64,000 nucleotides of DNA from Bacteroidales bacterium SW299 (lineage in GTDB: Bacteria > Bacteroidota > Bacteroidia > Bacteroidales > Bacteroidaceae). The notes under the pieces are model-generated. The model did not search any database. It saw nothing but the letters and a program-made list of their open reading frames with translations, and was not told the origin of the DNA. Shown here piece by piece: positions 18,450 to 27,374 of the stretch. The stretch lies in contig SDWH01000021.1 of assembly GCA_019550975.1 (NCBI GenBank), positions 1 through 64,000 on the forward strand, given 5' to 3'. Within the stretch, counting starts at the first letter, position 1, and each line of letters starts with the position of its first letter. A program made the position numbers and the translations under genes.

Positions 18450-20006
18450 ATGAAAAAACTAACATATTTTGCAGCCCTTGCGGGAAGTCTGCTCTTTGCC
18501 ACTTCCTGTGTAGATCTAGACCAAGAACCGCAATCATTTATTACGGAAGAAGACTATATAGCCAAAATGGATCAGGCTGCCCTTGAAAATGCAGTTTCAG
18601 CGTTGTATAATGATTTGTGGTATGGCAATTATGGTTTCAACTGCCGTATCCAGCGGATTCAGGTCTGTGCAGATGAAATTACTTACCGTGCGGCTAAAGC
18701 AGGTAACGCCTTGGCTTATTATGAAGAGCTTCGTCCCAATATCACAGCCTTAAACGATGATTATGCACAGACTTGGGAAGGTTTTTACAGCACGATCAAC
18801 AATGCGAACAAATTGATCAACAAAACGGTTATGCCGGAAGAAGCAGCCGCAGCAGACGAATATAAGAGGGTGTTGGGCGAAGCTTATTTCTTACGTGCCC
18901 TGAGTTACTTCTATTTAGTGCGTATGTATGGTGATGTACCTCTCATCATGCAGGAAACGGATGCATCCAACAATATGCCGCGTACCTCTGTAGAAGAAAT
19001 TTATAGCACAGCTATTATCCCCAGTCTTCAGAGAGCTATTGAATGGCTGCCGGAGGAACCTCGAAACAGTGGTTCGACCCCGACCAAATGGGCTGCTGAA
19101 ACTTGTTTGGCCGACGTATATATTACCATGGCAGGTTGGCCGTTGAACAAGGGTCAGGAGTATTATGAGTTGGCTGCTTCTGCTGCCAAAGATGTATTGG
19201 ACAACAATCAATATCATCAGCAAGAGGTTAATTACGAAGATTTGTGGAAAGAATCCAACAAGACCAGCACGGAGTTTATGTTTTGTCTGTTCCATAGTCA
19301 GGCCAATAAGGTAATGCCCAGCAATTATGGCAAGTCTTATTATCCGGCGGATTATTACAACAATGAAACAAAGACAGTGAGAAACGGTTGGGCAGACTAT
19401 TATGCCCGCAAGGAAGCTTTCTTGAACTATCCGGATGACAAGCGCAAGGACTGGAACTTTATGACCGAATGGTATTCTACCAGCAATCAGGTTGGCACTG
19501 ATGAAAATAACAAGCCGATCTATGGTATTGTACAGTGGCAGAATAGCCCCGACGGTCTGCCTTGCATCAGCAAGTACTATGATTATGATCAAGGGCAAGC
19601 TGGACAAAACGCGCAGGCTAATGGTGTGACCAGCATTTATCGCTTGGCCGATACCAAGCTGCTTTATGCAGAGGCTTCCACTCGCGCTTCCGGTACTGTA
19701 AACGGGCAAGCCATACAAGCTGTACGCGAATTGCAAGAACGTGCGGGTTATAGTGAAAGAGGGATTGCTGAAGTACCAGACAATGTCAGCGCTGAAGAAT
19801 TCCTTAATATCGTATCAAACGAACGTAGCTATGAGTTCTATGCTGAGATGCGCCGCTGGTTTGAACTGGTACGCTTGGAGATGGTAGATGACAAACGTCC
19901 TGAATCATGGGACGGATCATTGTTCAAGGCTAACAATCACTATTATTTCCCGATTCCGTACAATCAGATTATGTTGACCGGTTGGACAAACAATCCGGGT
20001 TATTAA
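18450..20006 (+). CDS. SusD/RagB-family surface glycan-binding lipoprotein
   Basis: A 518-residue lipoprotein (lipobox TSC, Cys20) that lids the SusC-type barrel and captures oligosaccharides at the cell surface. The N-terminal SusD-like segment (FITEEDYIAKMDQAALENAV) and tetratricopeptide-like helices (EAYFLRALSYFYLVRMYGDVPL, about 143-164) are typical; the conserved C terminus NERSYEFYAEMRRWFELVR is followed by the usual YYFPIPYNQIMLT ending. Cotranscribed with the SusC-like gene; an intrinsic terminator follows 30 bp after the stop, so no enzyme gene is part of this transcript. Confidence 0.95.
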   Translation: MKKLTYFAALAGSLLFATSCVDLDQEPQSFITEEDYIAKMDQAALENAVSALYNDLWYGNYGFNCRIQRIQVCADEITYRAAKAGNALAYYEELRPNITALNDDYAQTWEGFYSTINNANKLINKTVMPEEAAAADEYKRVLGEAYFLRALSYFYLVRMYGDVPLIMQETDASNNMPRTSVEEIYSTAIIPSLQRAIEWLPEEPRNSGSTPTKWAAETCLADVYITMAGWPLNKGQEYYELAASAAKDVLDNNQYHQQEVNYEDLWKESNKTSTEFMFCLFHSQANKVMPSNYGKSYYPADYYNNETKTVRNGWADYYARKEAFLNYPDDKRKDWNFMTEWYSTSNQVGTDENNKPIYGIVQWQNSPDGLPCISKYYDYDQGQAGQNAQANGVTSIYRLADTKLLYAEASTRASGTVNGQAIQAVRELQERAGYSERGIAEVPDNVSAEEFLNIVSNERSYEFYAEMRRWFELVRLEMVDDKRPESWDGSLFKANNHYYFPIPYNQIMLTGWTNNPGY

Positions 20007-20036
20007 AACGTCAGCCAGACTATTAGTCTGTAATAC

Positions 20037-20077
20037 GAGAGAGGATGCTTTGCCGTGTGCATCCTCTCTCTTTTTTT
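20037..20077 (+). terminator. Intrinsic terminator of the SusC/SusD operon
   Basis: A perfect 12-bp stem, GAGAGAGGATGC at 20037-20048 with its complement at 20059-20070, followed by seven T residues. Confidence 0.92.
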
Positions 20078-20148
20078 ATGCTATTCTGAAGGCATTCAGG
20101 TGCAGAATGATATCCGGAACTTCTGCATCAGAAAAGCGGACAAAAAAT

Positions 20149-20211
20149 AAAGCCACAAAGTCGCAGAACATGCATTAAACCAGACGGCAAGTTCTGAGCC
20201 TTTGTGGCTTT
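20149..20211. repeat. Convergent-gene hairpin (CTTTGTG-type)
   Basis: Bases 20149-20169 pair with 20191-20211 (AAAGCCACAAAG and GTTCTG arms, three mismatches in the middle). It lies between the convergent SusD and GH3 genes and resembles the hairpins at 23862, 36917, 42637 and 56041. Confidence 0.7.
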
Positions 20212-20249
20212 GTGGCTTTGTTTTCAGAAGAGGTTATAATCAGAAAAGT

Positions 20250-23090
20250 CTATTCCTTCCTCAGCTCCGGCAATTTCACTTCTGCGATTTCTGCCTTTCC
20301 GCTGGTAATCAGGATACGGATGTCGCTTCCGCTGGTAAGATTGAAGCGGATGTCATCGTCGGCATTCGGCTTGACGGCTCCTCTCTGTACCGGAAGGAAC
20401 TGGCCGCCTCCGCTTGAAATCTGTATCTCATAGGTCGAACCGGACTCCGCATTCTTCCATGTAACAAGCATGTGGTCGATCTTCGTGTTGTCTGCAAGTT
20501 CAAACGAAATGTATTCGCCCTTATCGCCGGTCCATGTGGTCGAATAGTCGCCGTCTACCACGTGGATGATATGGCTTGCGTTTTTGCTGGCACTGATGAA
20601 GTCGGTCGGATCAGACTGGATCGTTTCGCCTGTTGCCCCTCTGCCGTATGCCCTTATTTCAAGACCTTTCTTCAGGCGGATATCCTCGGATGAAGCTCCG
20701 ATCATCAGTTGGAACATTCCCGGTTCAACCACCCAGTGCTTGTCGATGTCCAGAAGCTGGAAGTCACGCGGAAGAAGTTCGAACTTCACTTCTTTCGTTT
20801 CACCCGGTTCCAGATGCACGCGTTCGAACCCTCTCAGACTTTTCTCGTAAGTGGTTACCGAACTGACAACATCGCGCATGTAAAGTTGCACCACTTCATC
20901 TCCTGCACGGCTACCGGTGTTTTTGACCTTGCATGTCACCGTTACCGGCTGATGGTCGGTGATGACCGAGGAAGAGAGCCGCATGTCGGAATATTCGAAT
21001 GTGGTGTAGCTCAATCCATAGCCGAACGGATAAAGCGGTCCGTTGATCCGCGCCTGGTTTCCTCCCATGCCCGGAGTCTGCCCTCCGTCAACCTGCGATG
21101 CCGGTTTGGCGGGGAAATTGAACGGAATCTGCCCTACGGTTTTCGGGAATGTAACCGTCAGCTTTCCTCCCGGGTTATAGTCGCCGAACAATGCTTCTGC
21201 AATTGCCCTGCCTCCTTGCGATCCGGGATACCACGCTTCCAGAATGGCCGGAACAAACTTGTCGGCCCAGTTGATGCTTAAAGGGCGGCCGTTTATCAGT
21301 ACAAGCACAACGGGCTTTCCCGTTTCCATTACCGCTTCGAGCAGCTCCTGCTGATGGCCAGGGAGTTCGAGGCTGGTGCGCGATTTGTTTTCTCCGCAGG
21401 TCCGTATGCCTCCGCCCAACACCATTACCGCCACATCACTTTGCTTCACCTTTTCCACGGCTTCGGCTATGCCTTTCTTTTCATCGCCGGTAAGCGGATA
21501 GTCGATGATTTCCGATTCCGGCCAATGCGGATCCACCAGGTCGCATCCTTTTGCATACACCACCTCCGTGCCTTCGTTCACTTGATTTCTGATGCCCTCC
21601 AGTACGGTTGTGACTTCCACGGCAACCGGTCCGTAATGTGTAAGAGCGAATGATTTTTCATCGGCATTGGGCCCGCATACGGCAATGCGTCTGATTTTTG
21701 ACTTGTCGAGCGGAAGCAGGTTGTCCTGATTCTTCAGCAGCACGAGTCCTTCGCGTGAGGCTTGCAGAGCCACGGCCTGGTGTTCGGCGCTGTTCACCTC
21801 CTTGTCGGCCAATTCCAGATCAGTCTGGTAGGGAGAGTCGAACAGGCCCAGCATAAATTTGACCCGAAGCACATCACGCACGCGGTTGTCAATGGTTTCC
21901 ATGCTGATTCCGCCTTCCTTGACCAGTTCACGGAGCGGGAGCACAAACGAATCGGGCGAGCGGAATGTGCACCTCACGTTCAGTCCCGCTTCAACGCTTT
22001 GGCGGACCGCTTCTTTCATGTCCTTGGCTGTTTTGTGTTTGCTGTAGAGATATTCTACGGCATCACTGTCTGATACTACATAGCCACGGAAACCCATTTC
22101 ACCGCGCAGACGCTTGGTGAGCCAGTAATAGCTTCCTTGAATCGGGAAGCCGTCATAGTCGTTGTATGAGCTCATGACGCCTAAAATCCCTGCCTCACGG
22201 ATCACTCTGGAGAAAGGATATACATGGATGTTTTCCACTTCACGCCAGGACATCTGCGGATCGACGCGGGCAAAGCCTTCGCGCGCCCCTTTGTTGTTGC
22301 TGTACGCGATGAAGTGTTTTGCGGTTGACGCCACCTGCATGTCGGTCTGCAGGCCTTTAGCCATTTCAATGCCCAGTTCGGCCACCAGGTAAGGACTTTC
22401 GCCGTATACCTCTTCGTAGCGTCCCCAACGCTGGTCGCGGCCTACGTCCAGAATCGGAGCATACACATTGGTGTAGCCCAACAGCCTGGCCTCCCGTCCG
22501 GTGATATATCCGACCTTGTGTATCAGGTCGCGGTTCCATGAATGCCCCAGCGCAAGCTGTGTGGGGAAATTGGTGGCGATGTAATTCTCCACCCCTCTGA
22601 TGCCTTCGTTCGTGAAGTCTACCGGGATTCCGAGCCGTGTTTCTTCTATAAAGAAGCGTTGCACCTCATTCAGCGCCCACGCATGGTTTGATGCCGGCCA
22701 TACCAGATCGTTCTTGAGAGGCGGCACTCCCCACCCGCGGAAAGCGTTCAGATGTTCGTCGATTGCGCCGATTCCGTCCTTCCACAGCTGGTTTTTCCAT
22801 TCCGATGTAGGAAGCGAGTCCTTCAGCACCCGCTGGTAGCCGTAGAGCGTTACCATCTGGCAGGTCTTTTCTTCCATTGTCATTTGAGAGAGAAGGTCCT
22901 CGATGCGTGCATTGATGTCAGCGTTCGGGTCTTCGTAAACATCTTTCTGTCCGTTCTTGTTGAAATCGATCCATTCCTTGTGATACATGCTCTTGTTTTT
23001 GGGCACATATGTTTTGGGAATGTTCAGGGCATTTGCCTCGGTGCCGAGTGCGGTGCAGGCAAGGATGCAGTAAAGGAATTGTTTTCTCAT
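20250..23090 (-). CDS. Glycoside hydrolase family 3 (beta-glucosidase/beta-xylosidase type) with C-terminal discoidin-like domain
   Basis: A 946-residue exported enzyme (signal peptide to about residue 22). The N-terminal TIM barrel carries GYVVSDSDAVEYL (about 341), whose Asp is the family nucleophile, after TAKHFIAYSNNKG. The alpha/beta sandwich domain (RIAVCGPNADEK to YNPGGKLTVTFP) and a fibronectin-III-like domain (about 710-800) follow. The last ~110 residues (HIIHVVDGDYSTTWTGDKG ...) resemble a discoidin/F5-8-type carbohydrate-binding module, which is extra to the usual BglX layout. The family releases non-reducing beta-linked glucose, xylose or arabinose; specificity is not clear. A GH51 arabinofuranosidase lies upstream on the same strand, suggesting hemicellulose use. 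A weak -7 box (TATCTTTA) is at 23121-23128. Confidence 0.9.
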   Translation of the reverse strand: MRKQFLYCILACTALGTEANALNIPKTYVPKNKSMYHKEWIDFNKNGQKDVYEDPNADINARIEDLLSQMTMEEKTCQMVTLYGYQRVLKDSLPTSEWKNQLWKDGIGAIDEHLNAFRGWGVPPLKNDLVWPASNHAWALNEVQRFFIEETRLGIPVDFTNEGIRGVENYIATNFPTQLALGHSWNRDLIHKVGYITGREARLLGYTNVYAPILDVGRDQRWGRYEEVYGESPYLVAELGIEMAKGLQTDMQVASTAKHFIAYSNNKGAREGFARVDPQMSWREVENIHVYPFSRVIREAGILGVMSSYNDYDGFPIQGSYYWLTKRLRGEMGFRGYVVSDSDAVEYLYSKHKTAKDMKEAVRQSVEAGLNVRCTFRSPDSFVLPLRELVKEGGISMETIDNRVRDVLRVKFMLGLFDSPYQTDLELADKEVNSAEHQAVALQASREGLVLLKNQDNLLPLDKSKIRRIAVCGPNADEKSFALTHYGPVAVEVTTVLEGIRNQVNEGTEVVYAKGCDLVDPHWPESEIIDYPLTGDEKKGIAEAVEKVKQSDVAVMVLGGGIRTCGENKSRTSLELPGHQQELLEAVMETGKPVVLVLINGRPLSINWADKFVPAILEAWYPGSQGGRAIAEALFGDYNPGGKLTVTFPKTVGQIPFNFPAKPASQVDGGQTPGMGGNQARINGPLYPFGYGLSYTTFEYSDMRLSSSVITDHQPVTVTCKVKNTGSRAGDEVVQLYMRDVVSSVTTYEKSLRGFERVHLEPGETKEVKFELLPRDFQLLDIDKHWVVEPGMFQLMIGASSEDIRLKKGLEIRAYGRGATGETIQSDPTDFISASKNASHIIHVVDGDYSTTWTGDKGEYISFELADNTKIDHMLVTWKNAESGSTYEIQISSGGGQFLPVQRGAVKPNADDDIRFNLTSGSDIRILITSGKAEIAEVKLPELRKE

Positions 23091-23215
23091 TCGATCTTAA
23101 AGCTTTGGTTAATATGTGCATAAAGATAGGCTTATTTTTTTGAAGAACGAGAACAAAATCGTTCATAAAATGGATTCTCCTGTCAAAATCTTCAGAATTG
23201 TTTGGACGAATCTTC

Positions 23216-23295
23216 AGACCGCAATGAGGTTTGTACAAACCACAGTGTGGTTTTTGTAAACCGCAATGTCGTTTATACGAACCACAATGCGGTTT
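23216..23295. repeat. Phased palindrome array C (4 units, 21-bp period)
   Basis: Four 17-bp palindromes of the form AAACCrCAnTGyGGTTT start at 23216, 23237, 23258 and 23279, exactly 21 bp apart, with the second (AAACCACAGTGTGGTTT) a perfect palindrome around its central base. The array starts 126 bp upstream of the GH3 start codon. Its sequence is unrelated to arrays B and D but the core length and period are the same. Confidence 0.88.
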
Positions 23296-23454
23296 ACAGT
23301 TTCTGGCGGGAGAAACGATTTTTTTGTCCTTCCTGCCGAAATAACGGAAGAAGGTCTTTTCTTTTTCTGAACGCGGATGCCGTCGGAACATGTATGCGGG
23401 CGGTTTGTATGGCTGAGGGAGAAGCCGGCAATGACAGGCGGAACATACAGGCAT

Positions 23455-23518
23455 AAAAAAAGGAGTACCGCTGTACTCCAACCTTTGTTAACCTTAAAAT
23501 CTAATACTATGAAAAACA
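23455..23518 (-). ncRNA. Candidate small RNA or attenuated leader upstream of GH3
   Basis: On the minus strand a consensus promoter (23524-23554) is followed after about 40 bases by an intrinsic terminator: GGAGTAC/GTACTCC stem at 23462-23479 and seven T residues at 23455-23461. The predicted transcript is only about 65 nt and has no start codon for a sensible protein. It points toward the GH3 gene, whose start is 365 bp further, so it may be a free small RNA or a leader where transcription mostly stops. On the opposite strand a 24-codon frame (23509-23583) overlaps; it has no promoter I can see. Confidence 0.5.
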
Positions 23519-23523
23519 CATTG

Positions 23524-23554
23524 CAAAGATACGGACTTTTGGGTTATCTGCAAA
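23524..23554 (-). promoter_or_regulatory. Consensus promoter for the 23455-23518 transcript
   Basis: TTTG (CAAA at 23551-23554 on plus), a 19-bp spacer and TATCTTTG (CAAAGATA at 23524-23531 on plus): a full match to the Bacteroidetes consensus. Confidence 0.75.
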
Positions 23555-23629
23555 CATTTGGGCTTAAAAAGCATGTTTTATAACATGTATTAAGATTCCC
23601 TTCCGCAGAGTTAAGGGATTTTCAGTAAA

Positions 23630-23836
23630 ATGACAATGTCATGCACAAGTCATCTCTTCTTCATCGTTTTGTCATACGGAATGGCGATTTTTGAAACCGG
23701 CAAAAAAACGTCCGGAATGAAGTGCAATTCAAATGACAAACGGAAAGCTTGGGGAGTTGCTTTGCTGATGCTGCTCCTTTCATGCGGCTATCTTTTCTTT
23801 TTGGGATACCGTCTTTGCGCATATGGAGAATGGTAG
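23630..23836 (+). CDS. Possible small single-span membrane protein
   Basis: A 68-codon open frame; an internal ATG at 23717 would give a 39-residue form. The C-terminal part, GVALLMLLLSCGYLFFLGYR, is a plausible membrane helix after a basic KRKA stretch, so an N-in small membrane protein is conceivable. I recognise no family and see no clear promoter. The rest of the 23300-23950 gap holds only the small-RNA candidate and a hairpin. Treat as weak. Confidence 0.25.
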   Translation: MTMSCTSHLFFIVLSYGMAIFETGKKTSGMKCNSNDKRKAWGVALLMLLLSCGYLFFLGYRLCAYGEW

Positions 23837-23861
23837 GGAAACGCCATCCCTGATGTAAAGG

Positions 23862-23921
23862 TCGGGCGCAGAGCCGCAAGGCTGCGGAGCCCCCCCCGCG
23901 CCTTTGTGGCTCTGCGCCCGA
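23862..23921. repeat. GC-rich hairpin downstream of GH51
   Basis: A perfect 14-bp stem, TCGGGCGCAGAGCC at 23862-23875 with its complement at 23908-23921, encloses a loop containing a run of eight C and CGCCTTTGTG. It sits 30 bp past the GH51 stop and may end that transcript. Confidence 0.7.
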
Positions 23922-23950
23922 AATATGATTCAGACAGGTGCTGCCTCAGA

Positions 23951-25930
23951 TCATTTCTTGGACTTGACGAATTTGTATACGGCAAATGTCATCGGACCAA
24001 TTTGGGTGTCCAATGTATTGCCTTCGATTCCGATTGAAGTTTCTTTCGGAACGATTCTGTCCGGTTCGTCCAGCGTATTTTCGGCATCCGGATTGTCACA
24101 GTGCAGGGTAATGCATTTTCCGTCAGTCAGTTGGAACGACTTTTTCATTCCGGCGAACTCCACGTTGAGCTGCTGGGCCTTGTCGGAGGTGTTCACTACT
24201 TTTACAATGTAGCTTTGCGTCGGTTCGTCCCATACGGCGCTGGCAAAAAGCCCGTTCTGGCCTTCCTGTCCGCTGACCGGTTTTTTATCCATCGTAAGAG
24301 GAACTACATTGCTTCCGGCATTATGCCCGTAGATTGACTGGACATACCAGCTGCATGTGCGTACAGAGCGCAAGTTGTCGAACCAGATGAGGTCCGGACG
24401 CCATTGCCATCCTTCCACATGAGCCAGCAGCGGAGCATAGGTTGCCATATGAACCACATCGGCGTTGCGTTCCACACCGGTCAGGAAAGCGGCTTCCAGC
24501 AGCGAAGCGTGAAAATGGTTCCATTTCTTTCCTCTGCCGTGGCATGCATATTCGCCGGCAAAGACTTTCGGACCTTTGCGGTCGTAGTTGTCATAACGGC
24601 TGCCTGATTTCAGGAACCAGTCTTCCGGACGGTAGAAATGTTCGTCCACCAGGTCTACTTTCAGCTTTTTCATTTCGGGCCAAAGATAGTCGAAATCCTT
24701 GCCTTCAGAGTTCGGGCCGGACGAGCCGATAATCTTTATGTCGGGGTATGCCTTGCGGATGGCTTCTACAAACGGTTTCAGCCGTTCCGGGTATTCCGGT
24801 CCCCATTGCTCGTTTCCTACGCCGATGAATTTCAGGTTGAACGGATCCGGATGCCCCATGTCGGCGCGGAGTTTTCCCCATTTGGTATTGGTGTCACCGT
24901 TTGCAAATTCAATTAAGTCGAGGGCGTCCTGGATATAGCTTCCCAAGTCCTCAACCTTGACATGCGCTTCGGGCGAATTGTTCTGATACTGGCATGCAAG
25001 TCCGCAATTTACAACCGGAAGCGGTTCTGCGCCCAGATCTTCGGCCAACAGGAAAAGTTCGAAGAATCCCATTCCATACGACTGGAAATAGTCGGGATAG
25101 AAGCGGTGGGGGAATGTGTATTCCCAACGGTTGGAATTCAACGGACGGTTTTCCACAGGGCCTACCGAGTTTTTCCATTGGTAGCGGTCGTCGATATCGG
25201 TTCCTTCAACGATGCATCCTCCGGGAAAGCGGAAAACGCCCGGCTTTGTATCTGCAAGCGCCTGTACCAGATCCTTGCGCAAACCGTTTTCACGGTTTTT
25301 CCATGTGTTGACGGGGAACAATGAAACATGTTCCAGATCGACAGTACCCGGTGAATCCAGGAAAATACGCAGATGAGCTTTTGCAAATGTAACATTCGGA
25401 GTAAGCACGACCTGATATTTTTTCCATTCCTTCGAATTGATGTTCAGATCTTTTGCCGTGATTACCTGCGTTTCCCCCATCGAAGCGTTGTCTATCAGTT
25501 CCACTCTGATTTTCTGGTTTTCTCCGCGCGCCCACACCGTGAACCGGTAAGGCTCGCCGGATTTGATTCCGATGCCGAAGAAACCTTCGTTTTCAATGCC
25601 GGTGCGTTTGTGCGGATGTCCCGGAGCCGCGAGCCGCACATAATGCGGATTGCGTTCAAACGGTCCGTCGTCTTGCAGGGTGACATTGCCGAATGTGTCC
25701 CACCCCATCAGATTCTGCGGAAATTCAAACGAACGGTTCTTTACAAGTTCGGCATACAAGCCCCCGTCTGCCCCGAAGTTGATGTCTTCGAAAAAGTGTC
25801 CGTACATGGTGGGTTGAATCTCCGCACCGATCTTGTTCGTTTGAACAGTCAGCCGGTTGGCGTTCTGAGCGTTCAGGTTCAGCCCGGCAGCGATGGCCAG
25901 TGCTGAGAGAAAGGTTAGGTGTTTGTTCAT
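23951..25930 (-). CDS. GH51 alpha-L-arabinofuranosidase
   Basis: A 659-residue exported enzyme; ATG 25930 gives a clean signal peptide (MNKHLTFLSALAIAAG ... NAQ), whereas an upstream in-frame ATG at 25972 would spoil it. An N-terminal carbohydrate-binding-like beta domain (about 20-220) precedes the TIM barrel: FRFPGGCIVEG, GVGNEQWGPEY (about residue 372, acid/base Glu) and VDEHFYRPEDWF (about 427, nucleophile Glu), then the C-terminal beta-sandwich. GH51 enzymes release arabinose from arabinan and arabinoxylan with retention. A TATATTTG -7 box lies at 25960-25967 on this strand. Its position before the GH3 gene suggests shared plant-polysaccharide use; they are 860 bp apart so probably not one transcript. 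Confidence 0.92.
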   Translation of the reverse strand: MNKHLTFLSALAIAAGLNLNAQNANRLTVQTNKIGAEIQPTMYGHFFEDINFGADGGLYAELVKNRSFEFPQNLMGWDTFGNVTLQDDGPFERNPHYVRLAAPGHPHKRTGIENEGFFGIGIKSGEPYRFTVWARGENQKIRVELIDNASMGETQVITAKDLNINSKEWKKYQVVLTPNVTFAKAHLRIFLDSPGTVDLEHVSLFPVNTWKNRENGLRKDLVQALADTKPGVFRFPGGCIVEGTDIDDRYQWKNSVGPVENRPLNSNRWEYTFPHRFYPDYFQSYGMGFFELFLLAEDLGAEPLPVVNCGLACQYQNNSPEAHVKVEDLGSYIQDALDLIEFANGDTNTKWGKLRADMGHPDPFNLKFIGVGNEQWGPEYPERLKPFVEAIRKAYPDIKIIGSSGPNSEGKDFDYLWPEMKKLKVDLVDEHFYRPEDWFLKSGSRYDNYDRKGPKVFAGEYACHGRGKKWNHFHASLLEAAFLTGVERNADVVHMATYAPLLAHVEGWQWRPDLIWFDNLRSVRTCSWYVQSIYGHNAGSNVVPLTMDKKPVSGQEGQNGLFASAVWDEPTQSYIVKVVNTSDKAQQLNVEFAGMKKSFQLTDGKCITLHCDNPDAENTLDEPDRIVPKETSIGIEGNTLDTQIGPMTFAVYKFVKSKK

Positions 25931-25981
25931 GGTAATGTTGTTAAATGAGTTATCATCGGCAAATATACTCATTTATAGTGT

Positions 25982-26016
25982 TTCTCCTACACTTTTTATG
26001 CAAAAATGTAGGAGAA
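25982..26016 (-). terminator. Terminator-like hairpin at the end of the B12 operon
   Basis: TTCTCCTACA plus TTTTT pairs with AAAAA plus TGTAGGAGAA around a 4-nt loop, with one unpaired base per side. It follows the 26020 stop codon directly and precedes the GH51 promoter box. Confidence 0.7.
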
Positions 26017-26019
26017 TTA

Positions 26020-27288
26020 TTAATTTGCTGAAAATCTATTGGTTGGATAGATTCCGGCTGCGTATCGGGTGAGGTTGGGAAAGTCTTTTAAAAGCCTGGG
26101 CGTTTCTTCGTTCAAGTCATAGATCAAAAGGTTAGATTCTGGGATAATGCTTTCGGAATTTTGCATGTGCGTTGAAATGTAGAGCCATCCTTTCGTCGCA
26201 TCCACGGTCATGCAGTCGAATCCGTTGGCGTTGGCCGCATCATTCCGGACATTCAGCACTTCTTCGGTTCTTCCTGTCTTTGATGAGATGCGTGCAAGCG
26301 ACGCATCATCTTGCGGGAAATAGATATCTCCGTTATAAGCGAATATGCCTGAGGAGGTTGCAGTGAAAACGTCCGGCGAGATGGTTTCATTGATTCTCTT
26401 TTCGTCTTTGACCGCCCAGTCCTTGATGTCTATATAATAAAGGTAGCTGCTTTTGCTCTCCCTTGCATAAGTGCCCGCCACTAACGTGCTGTCATTTAAT
26501 TTGCATAAGCCGCTGATGAGGTTTCCTTTCCCAAGCTTCAGCGTGCGGTTGACTTTATCGCTTCCTTTGACAAACTCCACCAGCATGGTTTCCGACCAGA
26601 AGCCTCCGGCTCCTGCATAGATGCATCCGTTGATGGCTGTCATGCCGCTGGGAGAAATGATGGATTCGATGGTTACTCCCTGATTTCCGAATGCATAGCT
26701 TCCTTCTATCAGAGCCAGCTTTCCGGTGGTGCTGTCAAAACGATATACGGCCTGTGCGTCTGCAATGAAGATGTTCTTTTCGTCCAGTACGATGATATTC
26801 GACAGGCTGGATTCCATTTCAAGATATTCGTTTTCCTGTTTGCATCCTTCCGGGCGGGCGAACACCATTTCTTCGCGCTGATAAGCCTTCTCTTTCTGAA
26901 GAGTTTCCGCATTGGCGATAATCAGCAGACCGTCGCCTTCGGACACTCCTTCCGGTTTCAGGTAGTCGTTGCAGATAATATAGAGCTTGTTCCCGTATAA
27001 ATCAAGAGCTATGGCCTGATTGCCTAATTCTGTTCCGTTGGTGCTTTTGTATATATCGGACTGGGCGTTTCCGTCCGGACTGATATAGGCAAGAGAACCG
27101 TTTTCAAGCATACGTGTGCCTTCGTTTAGAATCAGCACGCTCTCCGGAGAGGCATATCCGCCTAAAGTGACAGATGCCGGTACAGTATCTGTCGGCTCTG
27201 TATCTGGTTGTGATTCTTTGGGCTGTTCGTTGGTACAGGCGGCAAGCCACAGGCTGGTGGCGAAAAAATAGGTGAATGTCTTGTTCAT
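26020..27288 (-). CDS. DUF5074-type surface lipoprotein in the B12 operon
   Basis: A 422-residue lipoprotein when started at ATG 27288, which gives a lipobox at Cys18 (LWLAAC); the longer frame to 27378 lacks a signal. VLILNEGTRMLENGSLAYISPDG and YGNKLYIICNDY are the start of a beta-propeller-like repeat fold, shared with its upstream neighbour (LVLNEGNMTSENGSLLYITPEG), so the two are tandem paralogues. Last gene of the riboswitch-controlled operon. In B. thetaiotaomicron, genes of this kind accompany btuB/btuG and several encode surface B12-binding proteins; whether this one binds cobamides is inferred only from context. Confidence 0.75.
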   Translation of the reverse strand: MNKTFTYFFATSLWLAACTNEQPKESQPDTEPTDTVPASVTLGGYASPESVLILNEGTRMLENGSLAYISPDGNAQSDIYKSTNGTELGNQAIALDLYGNKLYIICNDYLKPEGVSEGDGLLIIANAETLQKEKAYQREEMVFARPEGCKQENEYLEMESSLSNIIVLDEKNIFIADAQAVYRFDSTTGKLALIEGSYAFGNQGVTIESIISPSGMTAINGCIYAGAGGFWSETMLVEFVKGSDKVNRTLKLGKGNLISGLCKLNDSTLVAGTYARESKSSYLYYIDIKDWAVKDEKRINETISPDVFTATSSGIFAYNGDIYFPQDDASLARISSKTGRTEEVLNVRNDAANANGFDCMTVDATKGWLYISTHMQNSESIIPESNLLIYDLNEETPRLLKDFPNLTRYAAGIYPTNRFSAN

Positions 27289-27374
27289 AAAAGTATGTTT
27301 TTGTAAAAGCCTGCTTGTCCGGTTCTGAAGAACCGCTCCGTGGGGAAAGACAAACAGGCTCTGAGGTTTGTATA

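Noticed and set aside
22918-23481. 187-codon minus-strand frame with KPHCGL repeats over array C
   Set aside because: It runs through the GH3 start region in another frame and is created by the array; no coding support.
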